From Paraburkholderia phenoliruptrix (lineage in GTDB: Bacteria > Pseudomonadota > Gammaproteobacteria > Burkholderiales > Burkholderiaceae): a stretch of 64,000 nucleotides of DNA. Below, one piece after another: positions 48,226 to 55,575 of the stretch. Each line of letters starts with the position of its first letter. Positions within the stretch are counted from its first letter, which is position 1. The notes under the pieces are model-generated. The model did not search any database and was not told where the DNA came from. It saw only the letters and a list, made by a program, of their open reading frames with translations. The DNA is taken from assembly GCF_019511605.1 (NCBI RefSeq), contig NZ_JAEUAV010000002.1:124001-188000 (forward strand), in the 5' to 3' direction. The position numbers and the translations under genes are program-made.

Positions 48226-48315
48226 AACCTGGCGCGCGAGGGGCGCGAAATGTGAGATTCATGATCGTCCTTTCGGGATAAGCGGGACTCGCGCATGCGT
48301 TTCCCTATGGGCGTG

Positions 48316-48344
48316 AAACTAGCCCTGAAAGGGCTGATTGTCAA
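48316..48344 (-). promoter_or_regulatory. Moron promoter with operator-like palindrome in the spacer
   Basis: On the minus strand TTGACA (48339-48344), 17-bp spacer, TAGTTT (48316-48321). The spacer is almost wholly a perfect inverted repeat AGCCCT-ttc-AGGGCT (48321-48335). The GAAAGGA Shine-Dalgarno lies at about 48266-48272. Confidence 0.6.
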
Positions 48345-48358
48345 GCAGATAGTTGCAG

Positions 48359-48381
48359 GCCGCCTACGGGCGGTTTTTTTT
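48359..48381 (+). terminator. Intrinsic terminator before the lysis genes
   Basis: CCGCC-tacg-GGCGG followed by eight T on the + strand. It separates the leftward moron from the rightward lysis genes. Late transcripts must read through it, as expected for Q-type antitermination. Confidence 0.7.
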
Positions 48382-48416
48382 ACACCCGCAGCACCGGCGC
48401 ACAGGAGATCGAGCCG

Positions 48417-48836
48417 ATGTCGGATTTCTGGAACGAGGGTGTGAAGTCGATCGTGACCGCCCTCGGCGGCATGGGCACCTTCTGGGTCGGTGGCCGAATG
48501 TGGCGGCAGATAGATCGACGTCGCCAGGCGGAAAGCGAGGGCGGAGCGGAGATTGTCAAGGCCGATGCGGCCGGTCAGGTCGAATCAATTGCCCGCTTCG
48601 AACGCCTGGCTACATTGGCCGAAGAGCGGGCGGCGCGGGCCGAGACGCGCGAGCTGCTTGCGGTGCAGCGCGCGGACCGCGCCGAAGAACTCATGCGTAA
48701 CGCCGAGCGGCGCGCGGAGGAGTCAGAACGCCGAGCCCGCCACGCGGAAGCTGAGGTTCAGGAACTTAAGCGCCGAATCGAAAACCTCGAGCTGGCGCTT
48801 GGCAACCGGAGAGCAGCTGATGGCGCAGATTCGTGA
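48417..48836 (+). CDS. Coiled-coil phage protein of the lysis region
   Basis: 139 residues. A short hydrophobic N-terminus (IVTALGGMGTFWVGG) is followed by a long charged coiled coil (about 45-130, rich in A-E-R). AGGAGATC lies upstream. Such proteins accompany holins; exact function unknown. Overlaps the next gene by 17 bp. Confidence 0.58.
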   Translation: MSDFWNEGVKSIVTALGGMGTFWVGGRMWRQIDRRRQAESEGGAEIVKADAAGQVESIARFERLATLAEERAARAETRELLAVQRADRAEELMRNAERRAEESERRARHAEAEVQELKRRIENLELALGNRRAADGADS

Positions 48837-49398
48837 CTGGCGGTGGTGGGTCTTTGTCGCCTGCCTGATGGGTGGCTTCAGCGGCATGCTGGCCGCCGGC
48901 TATTTCCTCGGCCAGTGGGGAATGTCAGTCGAGCGCGCTGATTGGGCAGCAGAGCGCGCCTCATACCTCCGTAGCGTGCCAGTCGCTCGAGCGGAAGAGC
49001 GGGCCGCATGCATGCGCGAGTACACCGCCCAGATCGACGGCCTGAAGGCAACTGCGGCGGCGCGTGATGCGCTCGACAGGCAGACTGCCGCCGACGTCGC
49101 CGATATGAAGTCGCTGATGAAGACGACGAACGATCTTGCGGCCTACACGTTGCGCTTCCTTGGCGATCGGGCACGCGTGAACGATGCACAGAGCGCTGCA
49201 ATGCTCAAGCAGGCGCGCGAGGCGGCCGCCGCCGCTACGGCTGCGCAGAAGACCACAGTGCAGGTCGAGCAGAAGGTGAACGTTGCGGCCGTGAAGGCTG
49301 ACGAGGCGGCCAGCACCGCGAAGGCCGTCGACAAGAAGCTTGATACTGCGACGCACCCGCCACTTCCTGCAAAGCCTTGGGCCGGTAGCTACCGCTAA
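48820..49398 (+). CDS. Membrane-anchored coiled-coil protein (Rz/spanin-like position)
   Basis: 192 residues from the ATG at 48820. One N-terminal membrane span (WWVFVACLMGGFSGMLAAGYFLG) and a long periplasmic helical domain (RADWAAERASYLRSVPVARAEERAACMREY ... AAAATAAQKTTVQVEQKVNVAAVKADEAA), ending Pro-rich. Single N-terminal anchor plus periplasmic helix is the i-spanin type. Not a confident family match. The longer in-frame extension overlaps the gene before. Confidence 0.55.
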   Translation: MAQIRDWRWWVFVACLMGGFSGMLAAGYFLGQWGMSVERADWAAERASYLRSVPVARAEERAACMREYTAQIDGLKATAAARDALDRQTAADVADMKSLMKTTNDLAAYTLRFLGDRARVNDAQSAAMLKQAREAAAAATAAQKTTVQVEQKVNVAAVKADEAASTAKAVDKKLDTATHPPLPAKPWAGSYR

Positions 49399-49442
49399 GG
49401 CATCCACTTCACCAGCGCGCGTTCTGCGCGCCGGGAGATTCA

Positions 49443-50012
49443 ATGTCACCTGAAACGCTCGCTGCGGCGCTGCAGATTCCGCTCGCCCGTGCTTCCCTGT
49501 GGGCCGATCCTTTGTTGGCCGCCATGGCCCTCTACGCGATCGACTCTCCCGTGCGGCAAGCCGCCTTTCTGGCTCAGTGCGGCCATGAGAGCGGCCGCTT
49601 TATCTGGTTGCGAGAGTTGTGGGGCCCGACGGCCGAGCAGAAGCTTTACGAGCCGCCCTCGAGCAAGGCCCGCGAGCTCGGCAACACGCAGCCCGGCGAC
49701 GGCTTTCGTTATCGGGGAGGCGGACTGATACAGAACACGGGGCGTTACAACTTCCGTGTGATCGGCCAAAAAATAGGCGTCGATCTCGAGGCCGACCCGG
49801 ACCGCATCACGCAGCCGACCGTGGCCGCGCTCGCGGCGGCGCAGTTCTGGGTGGATCACAACCTGAACGCGTATGCCGACGCCGGATCGTTTCTCACGTT
49901 GAGCCGCGTCATCAACCTGGGCAATGCCAGCAGCAGCGCGATGCCCAATGGCATGGACGACCGCGTGCTGCTTTGGACGAGCTGCAGGAGCGCGCTGGGC
50001 ATCACAGGTTGA
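49443..50012 (+). CDS. Endolysin, glycoside hydrolase family 19
   Basis: 189 residues; GGGAGATTC upstream. Degrades peptidoglycan for lysis. QCGHESGRF carries the catalytic Glu49; DGFRYRGGGLIQNTGRYNF (about 86-104) is the GH19 substrate-binding block; WVDHNLNAYADAGSFLTLSRVINLG follows. No signal peptide, so it depends on a holin. Normal length for phage GH19 lysins. Confidence 0.9.
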   Translation: MSPETLAAALQIPLARASLWADPLLAAMALYAIDSPVRQAAFLAQCGHESGRFIWLRELWGPTAEQKLYEPPSSKARELGNTQPGDGFRYRGGGLIQNTGRYNFRVIGQKIGVDLEADPDRITQPTVAALAAAQFWVDHNLNAYADAGSFLTLSRVINLGNASSSAMPNGMDDRVLLWTSCRSALGITG

Positions 50013-50063
50013 CACGTCTTTCACTTCGCCGCGATTCCGCGGCATCACCCCCTGGAGAGCAAC

Positions 50064-50348
50064 TTGAATTCGAACCAACTGAAATTCGCCGCAGGCGTCC
50101 TGCTGTTCGGCGCATGGCTCGCGCTCGTGATCATGGGCAAGGCGCCGGCTGATCATCTCGTCGATGCGATCGCGCTCACTATCGCCGGCCTCGGGATCCA
50201 TGGCGCCACGATCTCGACGCCCAGCGTTCCTATGGCCGGGTTGGTGGAGGGCGTCGCGCTCGCGCCAGCGGCGGCTCCGACTCCGGCGCCGACGCCAGTG
50301 GCGGCAAACGCACAGGTCGCGGCGGCCGCACAGCCGACCATACAGTGA
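50064..50348 (+). CDS. Holin-like small membrane protein
   Basis: 94 residues from a TTG at 50064 with GGAGAGC upstream. Two hydrophobic helices (LKFAAGVLLFGAWLALVIMG and LVDAIALTIAGLGIHGATI) are followed by an Ala/Pro-rich tail. Directly after the endolysin; a class II holin topology is plausible. It ends as GTGA overlapping the next lipoprotein. Confidence 0.55.
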   Translation: MNSNQLKFAAGVLLFGAWLALVIMGKAPADHLVDAIALTIAGLGIHGATISTPSVPMAGLVEGVALAPAAAPTPAPTPVAANAQVAAAAQPTIQ

Positions 50349-50677
50349 TCCGCCGCGCGGTCGCGCTGCTCGCCTGCGGCGCCATGTCCGGATGCGCATC
50401 GCTCTGGTATGCCGGCATGGCGCGGTACGAAATCGAGCCGATCACCGACGCCGCCGGCGCGGCGACGAGCTGCTGCGTGCTGAAGGTGTGGAACGGCAAG
50501 CAGATGGCGACCGTCGACGCGACGTTCGCGCGCACGGCAGCCGGCGATTACAGCATCTCGCTCCGGGAGACCGACGTTCAGGCCTTTCAGGGGCAAGCAA
50601 CCGCCGCAGCTGCGGCATCAGACGTCGCAGCGGCCGCCGCCAGTGCGGCCGTTACGGCAATCAAAACCTTCAAGTAA
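50345..50677 (+). CDS. Phage lipoprotein A of the lysis cassette
   Basis: 110 residues from a GTG at 50345. Lipobox MSGC (Cys17). The mature part YEIEPITDAAGAATSCCVLKVWNGKQMATVDATFARTAAGDYSISLRETDVQAFQGQ is a beta domain with adjacent Cys pair, then an Ala-rich tail. The o-spanin position is suggestive but the sequence is not Rz1-like (no Pro-rich region). Confidence 0.6.
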   Translation: MIRRAVALLACGAMSGCASLWYAGMARYEIEPITDAAGAATSCCVLKVWNGKQMATVDATFARTAAGDYSISLRETDVQAFQGQATAAAAASDVAAAAASAAVTAIKTFK

Positions 50678-50688
50678 GAGATCATTCC

Positions 50689-51204
50689 ATGAAACGCAAA
50701 TACATGCTGCTTGCGGCAGGCCTTCTGTCGGCCGTCGCGCTCGTCGGTTGCCAATCGATTCCAACCCAAACACCGGCTCAGATTGCGGCCAATATCTGCC
50801 CGGGCGTGCAGTCGGAGATCGACGTGCTAACGAAGTCAGGCGTCTTCACCGGCGGCGCGCAAGCAACGCTGACCAATCAGGTGCAGCCTGACGTCGACGC
50901 GGTCTGCGCGGCCGGCGCGACGGTGACGACGGTCAGCATTCAGAAGCTCGTTCAGGCGACGTTTCCTGTCGTTCTGACGGTGATTTCGAACTCGAATCTG
51001 ACTGACCAGCAGAAGCTGCAGGCGACGGTCGCTGTCGGTGCGATCGTCACCGGCATCAATACCGCGCTTTCCCTGCGGCCGGTGACGGCGAACACAGCGC
51101 TGGGGCCGGATTCAATGAGCGCGGTACTCATCACGCCGGCGCCGCCGACGCCATCGTTCTCAGAGCCGCGCCGTCGCTTGCAGGAGATTGCGAGCGATGA
51201 GTAG
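50689..51204 (+). CDS. Phage lipoprotein B of the lysis cassette
   Basis: 171 residues from the ATG at 50689. Lipobox LVGC (Cys21). The mature protein is helical with CPGVQSEIDVLTKSGVFTGGAQATLTNQVQPDVDAVCAAG and a C-terminal Pro-rich part, resembling conserved prophage lipoproteins of unknown role. Overlaps the patatin gene by 8 bp. Confidence 0.6.
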   Translation: MKRKYMLLAAGLLSAVALVGCQSIPTQTPAQIAANICPGVQSEIDVLTKSGVFTGGAQATLTNQVQPDVDAVCAAGATVTTVSIQKLVQATFPVVLTVISNSNLTDQQKLQATVAVGAIVTGINTALSLRPVTANTALGPDSMSAVLITPAPPTPSFSEPRRRLQEIASDE

Positions 51205-52018
51205 GCAAATCCGCGTCGCGTTGAGCGGATCGGGCTTTCGCCTGGGAGCGCACCTCGGTGCGCTGCAGGCGATCGTCGATGCCGGGTATGAGGTCGTGGA
51301 GCTCGCCGGCACGTCTGGCGGCTCGATCGTCGCGGCCATGTTCGCCGGCGGCATGAAGCTTGCCGACATGCACGAGCTGTGCATGAGTCTCGATTGGTCA
51401 CCCATGATGCGTTTTTCGCCATGGGCAGTCGTGCGCCATCAGGCGCTGTGCACTGGCAGGGCGCTCGAGGCGTTTCTCGAGCAGGGGACCGGCGGCCGCA
51501 CTTTCGCCGATTCGCTGATCGACCTGAAGATCATCGCGGCCGACCTCCTGACCGAGCGCGAGTTTCTGTTCAGCCGCGCGACGACGCCGACGGTGCCGAT
51601 CGCGGTCGCGGCGCGGGCGAGCGCGTCCATACCGATCGTGTTCCCGCCGGTTGCTTGTTCGGGGGCGCTGCTGGTCGACGGCGGCACGTGCGATAACGTG
51701 CCGGCGAGCGATCTGACGGTCGACGACGTGCCTCGGGTGGGAATTTGCCTGGTGTCGGACGACACGGCGCTGCGCCCGGGCAAGTATGGCTTGCGCACGC
51801 TCGCGCCGAGGATCATCGACCTGATGCTGGCGGCGAACGAGGCCGCCCACGTCGAGCTGGACACGAAGAACGGGGCAACCATCGTCAGGGTGCCGACCGG
51901 CTATGCCAGCTCGTTCGACCGGAACATGGCGCCGGCGGTGCGTCGTCGACTGTACGACGACGGATACGCGGCCGCCGAGGCAGCGATTGCGCGGCTCCAA
52001 ATTTCCCAAGCGGCATAA
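51197..52018 (+). CDS. Patatin-like phospholipase
   Basis: 273 residues from the ATG at 51197. Patatin Ser-Asp dyad: GTSGG (38-42, Ser40) and DGG (161-163, Asp161); the oxyanion region is GSGFRLGAHLGAL in place of the usual GGGxRG. It is fused into the lysis cassette by an 8-bp overlap, so it is probably expressed late and could help to break membrane lipids. A host-interaction role is the alternative. Confidence 0.85.
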   Translation: MSRQIRVALSGSGFRLGAHLGALQAIVDAGYEVVELAGTSGGSIVAAMFAGGMKLADMHELCMSLDWSPMMRFSPWAVVRHQALCTGRALEAFLEQGTGGRTFADSLIDLKIIAADLLTEREFLFSRATTPTVPIAVAARASASIPIVFPPVACSGALLVDGGTCDNVPASDLTVDDVPRVGICLVSDDTALRPGKYGLRTLAPRIIDLMLAANEAAHVELDTKNGATIVRVPTGYASSFDRNMAPAVRRRLYDDGYAAAEAAIARLQISQAA

Positions 52019-52185
52019 CCCGCACTTGAAGTAAGCTGTCCGCGCGGCGCGAACAGCCGGCGGTGCTCTGCCATTCCGGCGGCCGCCGGCGCTGCAAGCG
52101 AAGAACGACCCCGGTTCAATCTCCGCGCCAATTTCCGCATCCTTTCCGATCGAAGACCGGGTGTTCGCACACTCAGCGATCCTGG

Positions 52186-52407
52186 TCAAAGATCCAGACG
52201 GCTAAGTTCGTCAGGATCGCCCCCCATCGCTCGATACACATCGCGCACAAATTCCGCTCCGATCGCATCCCACTCTGGCGAGCCAAAGGCGACGTCCTCC
52301 GGATTCCGTTTTCCCTGTGCGCGACGCAACGCACGTACTGTCGACGTGACTGCCACTACTTCACTGAATAAAGGGTCAGTAGGCCCCATGCGGCGGCTTC
52401 TGTCCAT
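52186..52407 (-). CDS. Small hypothetical protein
   Basis: 73 residues from the ATG at 52407 (an ATG at 52389 is also possible). RRAQGKRNPEDVAFGSPEWDAIGAEFVRDVYRAMGGDPDELSRLDL looks protein-like. The region 52019-52185 before it holds nothing I recognise. Leftward, facing the phage late genes; accessory gene near the prophage end. Confidence 0.45.
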   Translation of the reverse strand: MDRSRRMGPTDPLFSEVVAVTSTVRALRRAQGKRNPEDVAFGSPEWDAIGAEFVRDVYRAMGGDPDELSRLDL

Positions 52408-52614
52408 GGCTATTTCCGACGAGTGACCGATACACTTTAGGTGATGCTACCCGGGAAGGGAACGTATGCAGCCTGCTAATAGCGTGTTTCCCGTGATGAA
52501 GCGGGGGGCGACGACGGGGACCCTTTCACTTTGCCTTGTTGAACAGTAGCGGACATAATGCGTGTTGGCCCACATCTCACCGCCGCGGCATGTCAGCGGC
52601 TCGAGGGGGACGCT

Positions 52615-52983
52615 GTGAAAGTGCTGGTTGTGGACGACTATGCAGAGGTGGCAGATTCGCTTGCCGAACTTCTTCGGGCGTACGGTCACGAAGTAGAGAC
52701 CGCTTATTCAGGATGCGCTGCTGTCGCTGAGGGGGAGAGCTGGGTGCCTGACCTGATATTGATGGACGTTCGATTGGGAGGGGAGGATGGCTGCAAGGTA
52801 TGTAAAACGATGCGATCGAAGCCGGCACTATCAAGCTGCCGTATCGTCGCAATGTCCGGTTGGGAAGACGACGAGTCTGGCGAGTGGGACCGCGTGTTCG
52901 ACGGAGTCCTGAAGAAACCGATCAGGCTCGAAGTGTTGGAAAACGTCCTGAGCGGCGAAAACGTACCTCGCGCCAGTCATTAG
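52615..52983 (+). CDS. Single-domain response regulator (CheY-like receiver)
   Basis: 122 residues from a GTG at 52615, chosen because GAGGGGGA lies just upstream; an ATG at 52558 would add a 19-residue tail. Receiver motifs are complete: acidic pair D7/D8, phospho-acceptor Asp51 (LILMDVR), Ser81 in AMSG, Lys101 in LKKP. No output domain and no kinase nearby, so it either takes phosphate from host kinases or acts as a sink. Located in the prophage right end or close to it. Confidence 0.8.
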   Translation: MKVLVVDDYAEVADSLAELLRAYGHEVETAYSGCAAVAEGESWVPDLILMDVRLGGEDGCKVCKTMRSKPALSSCRIVAMSGWEDDESGEWDRVFDGVLKKPIRLEVLENVLSGENVPRASH

Positions 52984-52986
52984 CAC

Positions 52987-53427
52987 TTACTTGGCGGCCA
53001 GTTCCCGCTCGCAGGCGGCATAGATGCTGCGAACAATCGGGGAATCGTAGTCGAGCCGCCAACCGTCCGCAAACAGTTCTGCGAGCTTGGCTTCGTCCGC
53101 GAGATGCGGCGGCGCGCCGAAGTCCATTGCCACCATTTCAGACTGCATTTTGAGCTGTATGCGCTCGAGCCAGTCAGCACGTGATCCGGTGGCGTTCAGC
53201 CACATATTTAGCGATTCAATGAAGTGGTCGGTACGTAACCATTCGCCCGTACGCGCGCGCGCAATCAGTTGCGCTACGACGAGGTAGCAGAGCAGTTCGC
53301 ATTGATGGTGTGACTTGAAGACCATCCGAGTATCGTCGTTGAATGGCAAAACGCGGCGTTTCAATGTTCGAACAAACGGCCGACCGCTGGAGCGCTGAGT
53401 CACAGCGGGCCTGAGTATGCCTAGCAT
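52987..53427 (-). CDS. Hypothetical protein
   Basis: 146 residues from the ATG at 53427 (an ATG at 53325 gives a shorter form). SHHQCELLCYLVVAQLIARARTGEWLRTDHFIESLNMWLNATGSRADWLERIQLKMQSEMVAMDFG looks like a helical globular protein. No family recognised. Stop lies 3 bp from the receiver-gene stop (convergent); probably co-transcribed with the LexA-controlled gene upstream. Confidence 0.5.
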   Translation of the reverse strand: MLGILRPAVTQRSSGRPFVRTLKRRVLPFNDDTRMVFKSHHQCELLCYLVVAQLIARARTGEWLRTDHFIESLNMWLNATGSRADWLERIQLKMQSEMVAMDFGAPPHLADEAKLAELFADGWRLDYDSPIVRSIYAACERELAAK

Positions 53428-53430
53428 GCT

Positions 53431-53631
53431 CTATGCCCATTGCGTCGCCTTCGGCTCGTCATCCGCTCCGGTAGCACGCACCCAGTGAACGCAGCCTTGT
53501 TTCGGTTGCGCATTGATCTGCTCACGATCGCCATACATGCATGAAACGATAGATCCGCCCGCGCGGAACTCCGCAAAGTGCTCGCACCCAACGCAGGGGC
53601 GCGGATTTCCGTATGGGTTGAAGTGAGGCAT
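53431..53631 (-). CDS. Small Cys-rich protein behind a LexA box
   Basis: 66 residues. NPRPCVGCEHFAEFRAGGSIVSCMYGDREQINAQPKQGCVHWVRATGADDEPKATQWA has four Cys and His (C-x2-C ... C ... C) and belongs to a type often seen at the edges of Burkholderia prophages. The ATG at 53631 is 11 bp from a near-consensus LexA site, with a -10 TATACT overlapping it, so it is likely SOS-induced. Function unknown, zinc binding likely. Confidence 0.65.
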   Translation of the reverse strand: MPHFNPYGNPRPCVGCEHFAEFRAGGSIVSCMYGDREQINAQPKQGCVHWVRATGADDEPKATQWA

Positions 53632-53641
53632 AGCGCGTTAC

Positions 53642-53657
53642 CTGTATGGATATACAG
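53642..53657. promoter_or_regulatory. LexA (SOS) box
   Basis: CTGTATGGATATACAG keeps both CTGT and ACAG half-sites with 8-bp spacing and matches the consensus at 14 of 16 positions. It overlaps the -10 TATACT (minus strand, 53656-53661) of the promoter for the gene at 53431-53631. Confidence 0.78.
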
Positions 53658-53871
53658 TATACCGCGTGGAAAAGTGGGATGACGACGTTAGTAGTCGCTC
53701 TGTAGCCTATTCGGGCACATCTTCACCGCACTTCGAAGCAACGTAGGCGCGCGTGGCGGCGCATCGAGCCCCTCCGACCTGTTCAAAACCCTGCGTAAGT
53801 GCTTGATTTGTTTACGACGCGTATGGACGTTTTGGCAAGTTAAAAACACCCATGAAATCGCGGCTAAGTCG

Positions 53872-54225
53872 ATGAAAGGAAAAGAAAAATCATCGCTCCT
53901 TGGGATGTACCGCTTCGACACGCATCGCCAGATCGTCATGCTGCGCGGGCAGCCGGTCGCATTGTCGGGCACTCAGTACCGGCTGGCTTCGCTGTTCTTC
54001 TCCAACATCGGCCGCGTGATGTCGCGCGATCACATCTTCGCGATGGTGTGGGGCCGCGAATTCCGCGAGTTCACCCGCACCATCGACAGCCATGTGTCGC
54101 GGCTGCGGCTCTTGCTCGAAATCGAGCCGCAAAACGAGTTTCGTCTGCAGCCGGTGTACAAGAGCGGCTACCGGCTGCTGCATTTGCGTCACGATTCCCT
54201 GCACGCGCAGCAGCAGGCGGCCTGA
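53872..54225 (+). CDS. OmpR-type winged-helix DNA-binding domain without receiver (probably truncated)
   Basis: 117 residues from the ATG at 53872. GMYRFDTHRQIVMLRGQPVALSGTQYRLASLFFSNIGRVMSRDHIFAMVWGREFREFTRTIDSHVSRLRLLLEIEPQNEFRLQPVYKSGYRLLHL is a complete OmpR/PhoB winged helix, but the ~120-residue N-terminal receiver domain is missing. The upstream DNA is A/T-richer and non-coding. The prophage may have inserted into the gene, or it is a natural stand-alone regulator. First host gene to the right of the prophage. Confidence 0.7.
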   Translation: MKGKEKSSLLGMYRFDTHRQIVMLRGQPVALSGTQYRLASLFFSNIGRVMSRDHIFAMVWGREFREFTRTIDSHVSRLRLLLEIEPQNEFRLQPVYKSGYRLLHLRHDSLHAQQQAA

Positions 54226-54249
54226 AGCGCCGGCCAACCCGGCGCAGCT

Positions 54250-55155
54250 TCAAGCCCGGGGCAATTGCGGCCGCGTTTCGAGCGACCTGCGGATCAACGC
54301 CTCCACCGCCGCGCGCTCCTCGCCCACGAGCGGCAGGCGCGGCGGGCGCACCGGCTCCGTGCCGAGTCCCACCATCGCTTCGGCGAGCTTGATGTTCTGA
54401 ACCAGCTTGGGCGAGACGTCGAGCGCGAGCAACGGCGCAAACCAGCGATAAATCGCCCGCGCTTCTTCCAGCCGTCCCGCTTTCAGCAATTTGTAGATCG
54501 CCACGGTTTCATGCGGAAATGCGCAGACGAGGCCGGCCACCCAGCCATGCGCGCCCATCAGGATGGCTTCCATCGCGAGATTGTCGACGCCGCACAGAAT
54601 CGCGAAGCGATCGCCGACCGCGTTGATCAGATCGGTCACGCGCCGCACGTCGCCGCACGATTCCTTGATCGCCACGATCTTCGGCTCGTCCGCGATCTCG
54701 GCGAACATCTCGGGCGTCATGTCGACGCCGTACGCCAACGGATTGTTGTAGATCATCAGCGGCAACGCGCTCGCGTCGGCGACGCTGCGAAAATGCTGGA
54801 GCGTTTCGCGCCGGTCCGACAGGTAGCGCAAGCCCGGCAGCACCATATAGCCGGCAGCGCCGTGGCGACTGCCGGCTTCGGCCTGGCGGCACGCGTCGAG
54901 CGTACTGTTTTCCGCGATCGTCAGCAGCACCGGCACCCGGCCGCGCGACGCCTCCACGGCGACGTCGAGCACTTGCAGCTTTTCGTCGAGCGAGAGTGTC
55001 GAGGCTTCGCCGAGCGATCCGCATACGATGATGCCGTCCACGCCCGCGTCGATCTGCGCTTCGATATTCTTGCCGGTCCATGCACGGTCTATGCTGAAAT
55101 CCGCGTTGAACTTGGTGGTGACCGCCGGCAATACGCCTTCCCAGATATGCGCCAC
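54250..55155 (-). CDS. lhpC: DHDPS-family deaminase of hydroxyproline pathway
   Basis: 301 residues. TIM-barrel class I aldolase fold: Schiff-base Lys164 (VAIKESCGD) and Tyr136 (LMIYNNP), GxxG motif [10 protein letters not shown]. In this gene neighbourhood it is the 1-pyrroline-4-hydroxy-2-carboxylate deaminase, which gives alpha-ketoglutarate semialdehyde, not DapA. Divergent from the epimerase gene. The assignment rests on the neighbours; substrate cannot be proven from sequence. Confidence 0.85.
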   Translation of the reverse strand: MAHIWEGVLPAVTTKFNADFSIDRAWTGKNIEAQIDAGVDGIIVCGSLGEASTLSLDEKLQVLDVAVEASRGRVPVLLTIAENSTLDACRQAEAGSRHGAAGYMVLPGLRYLSDRRETLQHFRSVADASALPLMIYNNPLAYGVDMTPEMFAEIADEPKIVAIKESCGDVRRVTDLINAVGDRFAILCGVDNLAMEAILMGAHGWVAGLVCAFPHETVAIYKLLKAGRLEEARAIYRWFAPLLALDVSPKLVQNIKLAEAMVGLGTEPVRPPRLPLVGEERAAVEALIRRSLETRPQLPRA

Positions 55156-55575
55156 GACTGCTCTCCTGAATGTGATGAGTCCAAGCGCAGTGTATGCAGC
55201 GAAAACGCCGCCGTCTTGCGCGAATCGCGCGCGGCGGGTGACGATTTCGGCACAATCGCTGTTGCGTGGATGGTGCTACCGTCGGCCGCGGCTGTTGGTG
55301 CCGAGCTTCGGGAAACCCGCTCGGAACCCGCTGCGAACCTGCTGCAAGCCCGCGACGTAGGGCACTGTCTTTCTGCTGTCACACGCTGGATTGCAGCTTC
55401 GCTGCCCGGCTCGCACGAGCAACATCTTCAACGCTCTGACGCGAGTTGCCTTCAGCGCCGAAAAGAGCATTGCTTTTACTTAGGCAACACGCCGCGCGGC
55501 AACCGGCCGTCTATGCCGAAATCGTCACAAACCACGCGCAGGCGCAACAAGACTCGCCCGCGTGCAGTTCCTACC
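55156..55575. other. Divergent regulatory region of the hydroxyproline cluster
   Basis: 420 bp between the deaminase and epimerase starts. It contains four AACCCGC-like units at exact 11-bp intervals (55314, 55325, 55336 as AACCTGC, 55347 as AGCCCGC). No ORF with protein-like composition was seen. Likely carries both promoters and the AraC-type regulator sites. Confidence 0.6.
55314..55353. repeat. Four 11-bp phased direct repeats
   Basis: AACCCGC, AACCCGC, AACCTGC and AGCCCGC start at 55314, 55325, 55336 and 55347, an exact 11-bp period (one helical turn). Regulator-binding is the simplest reading. Confidence 0.5.

Noticed and set aside
47942..48262. N-terminal 107-codon extension of the SGNH hydrolase frame
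   Set aside because: It would bury a good lipoprotein signal inside the protein and is antisense-like in composition. Noted in a finding because its ATG has a good Shine-Dalgarno.
52019..52614. Search for terminators or transposon ends after the patatin gene
   Set aside because: No convincing stem-T-run or inverted terminal repeat; only the small leftward ORF at 52186-52407 is supported.
53632..53871. Search for a tRNA gene or its 3' end as the attachment site
   Set aside because: No T-loop/acceptor pattern was seen. The core site cannot be set without the left junction.
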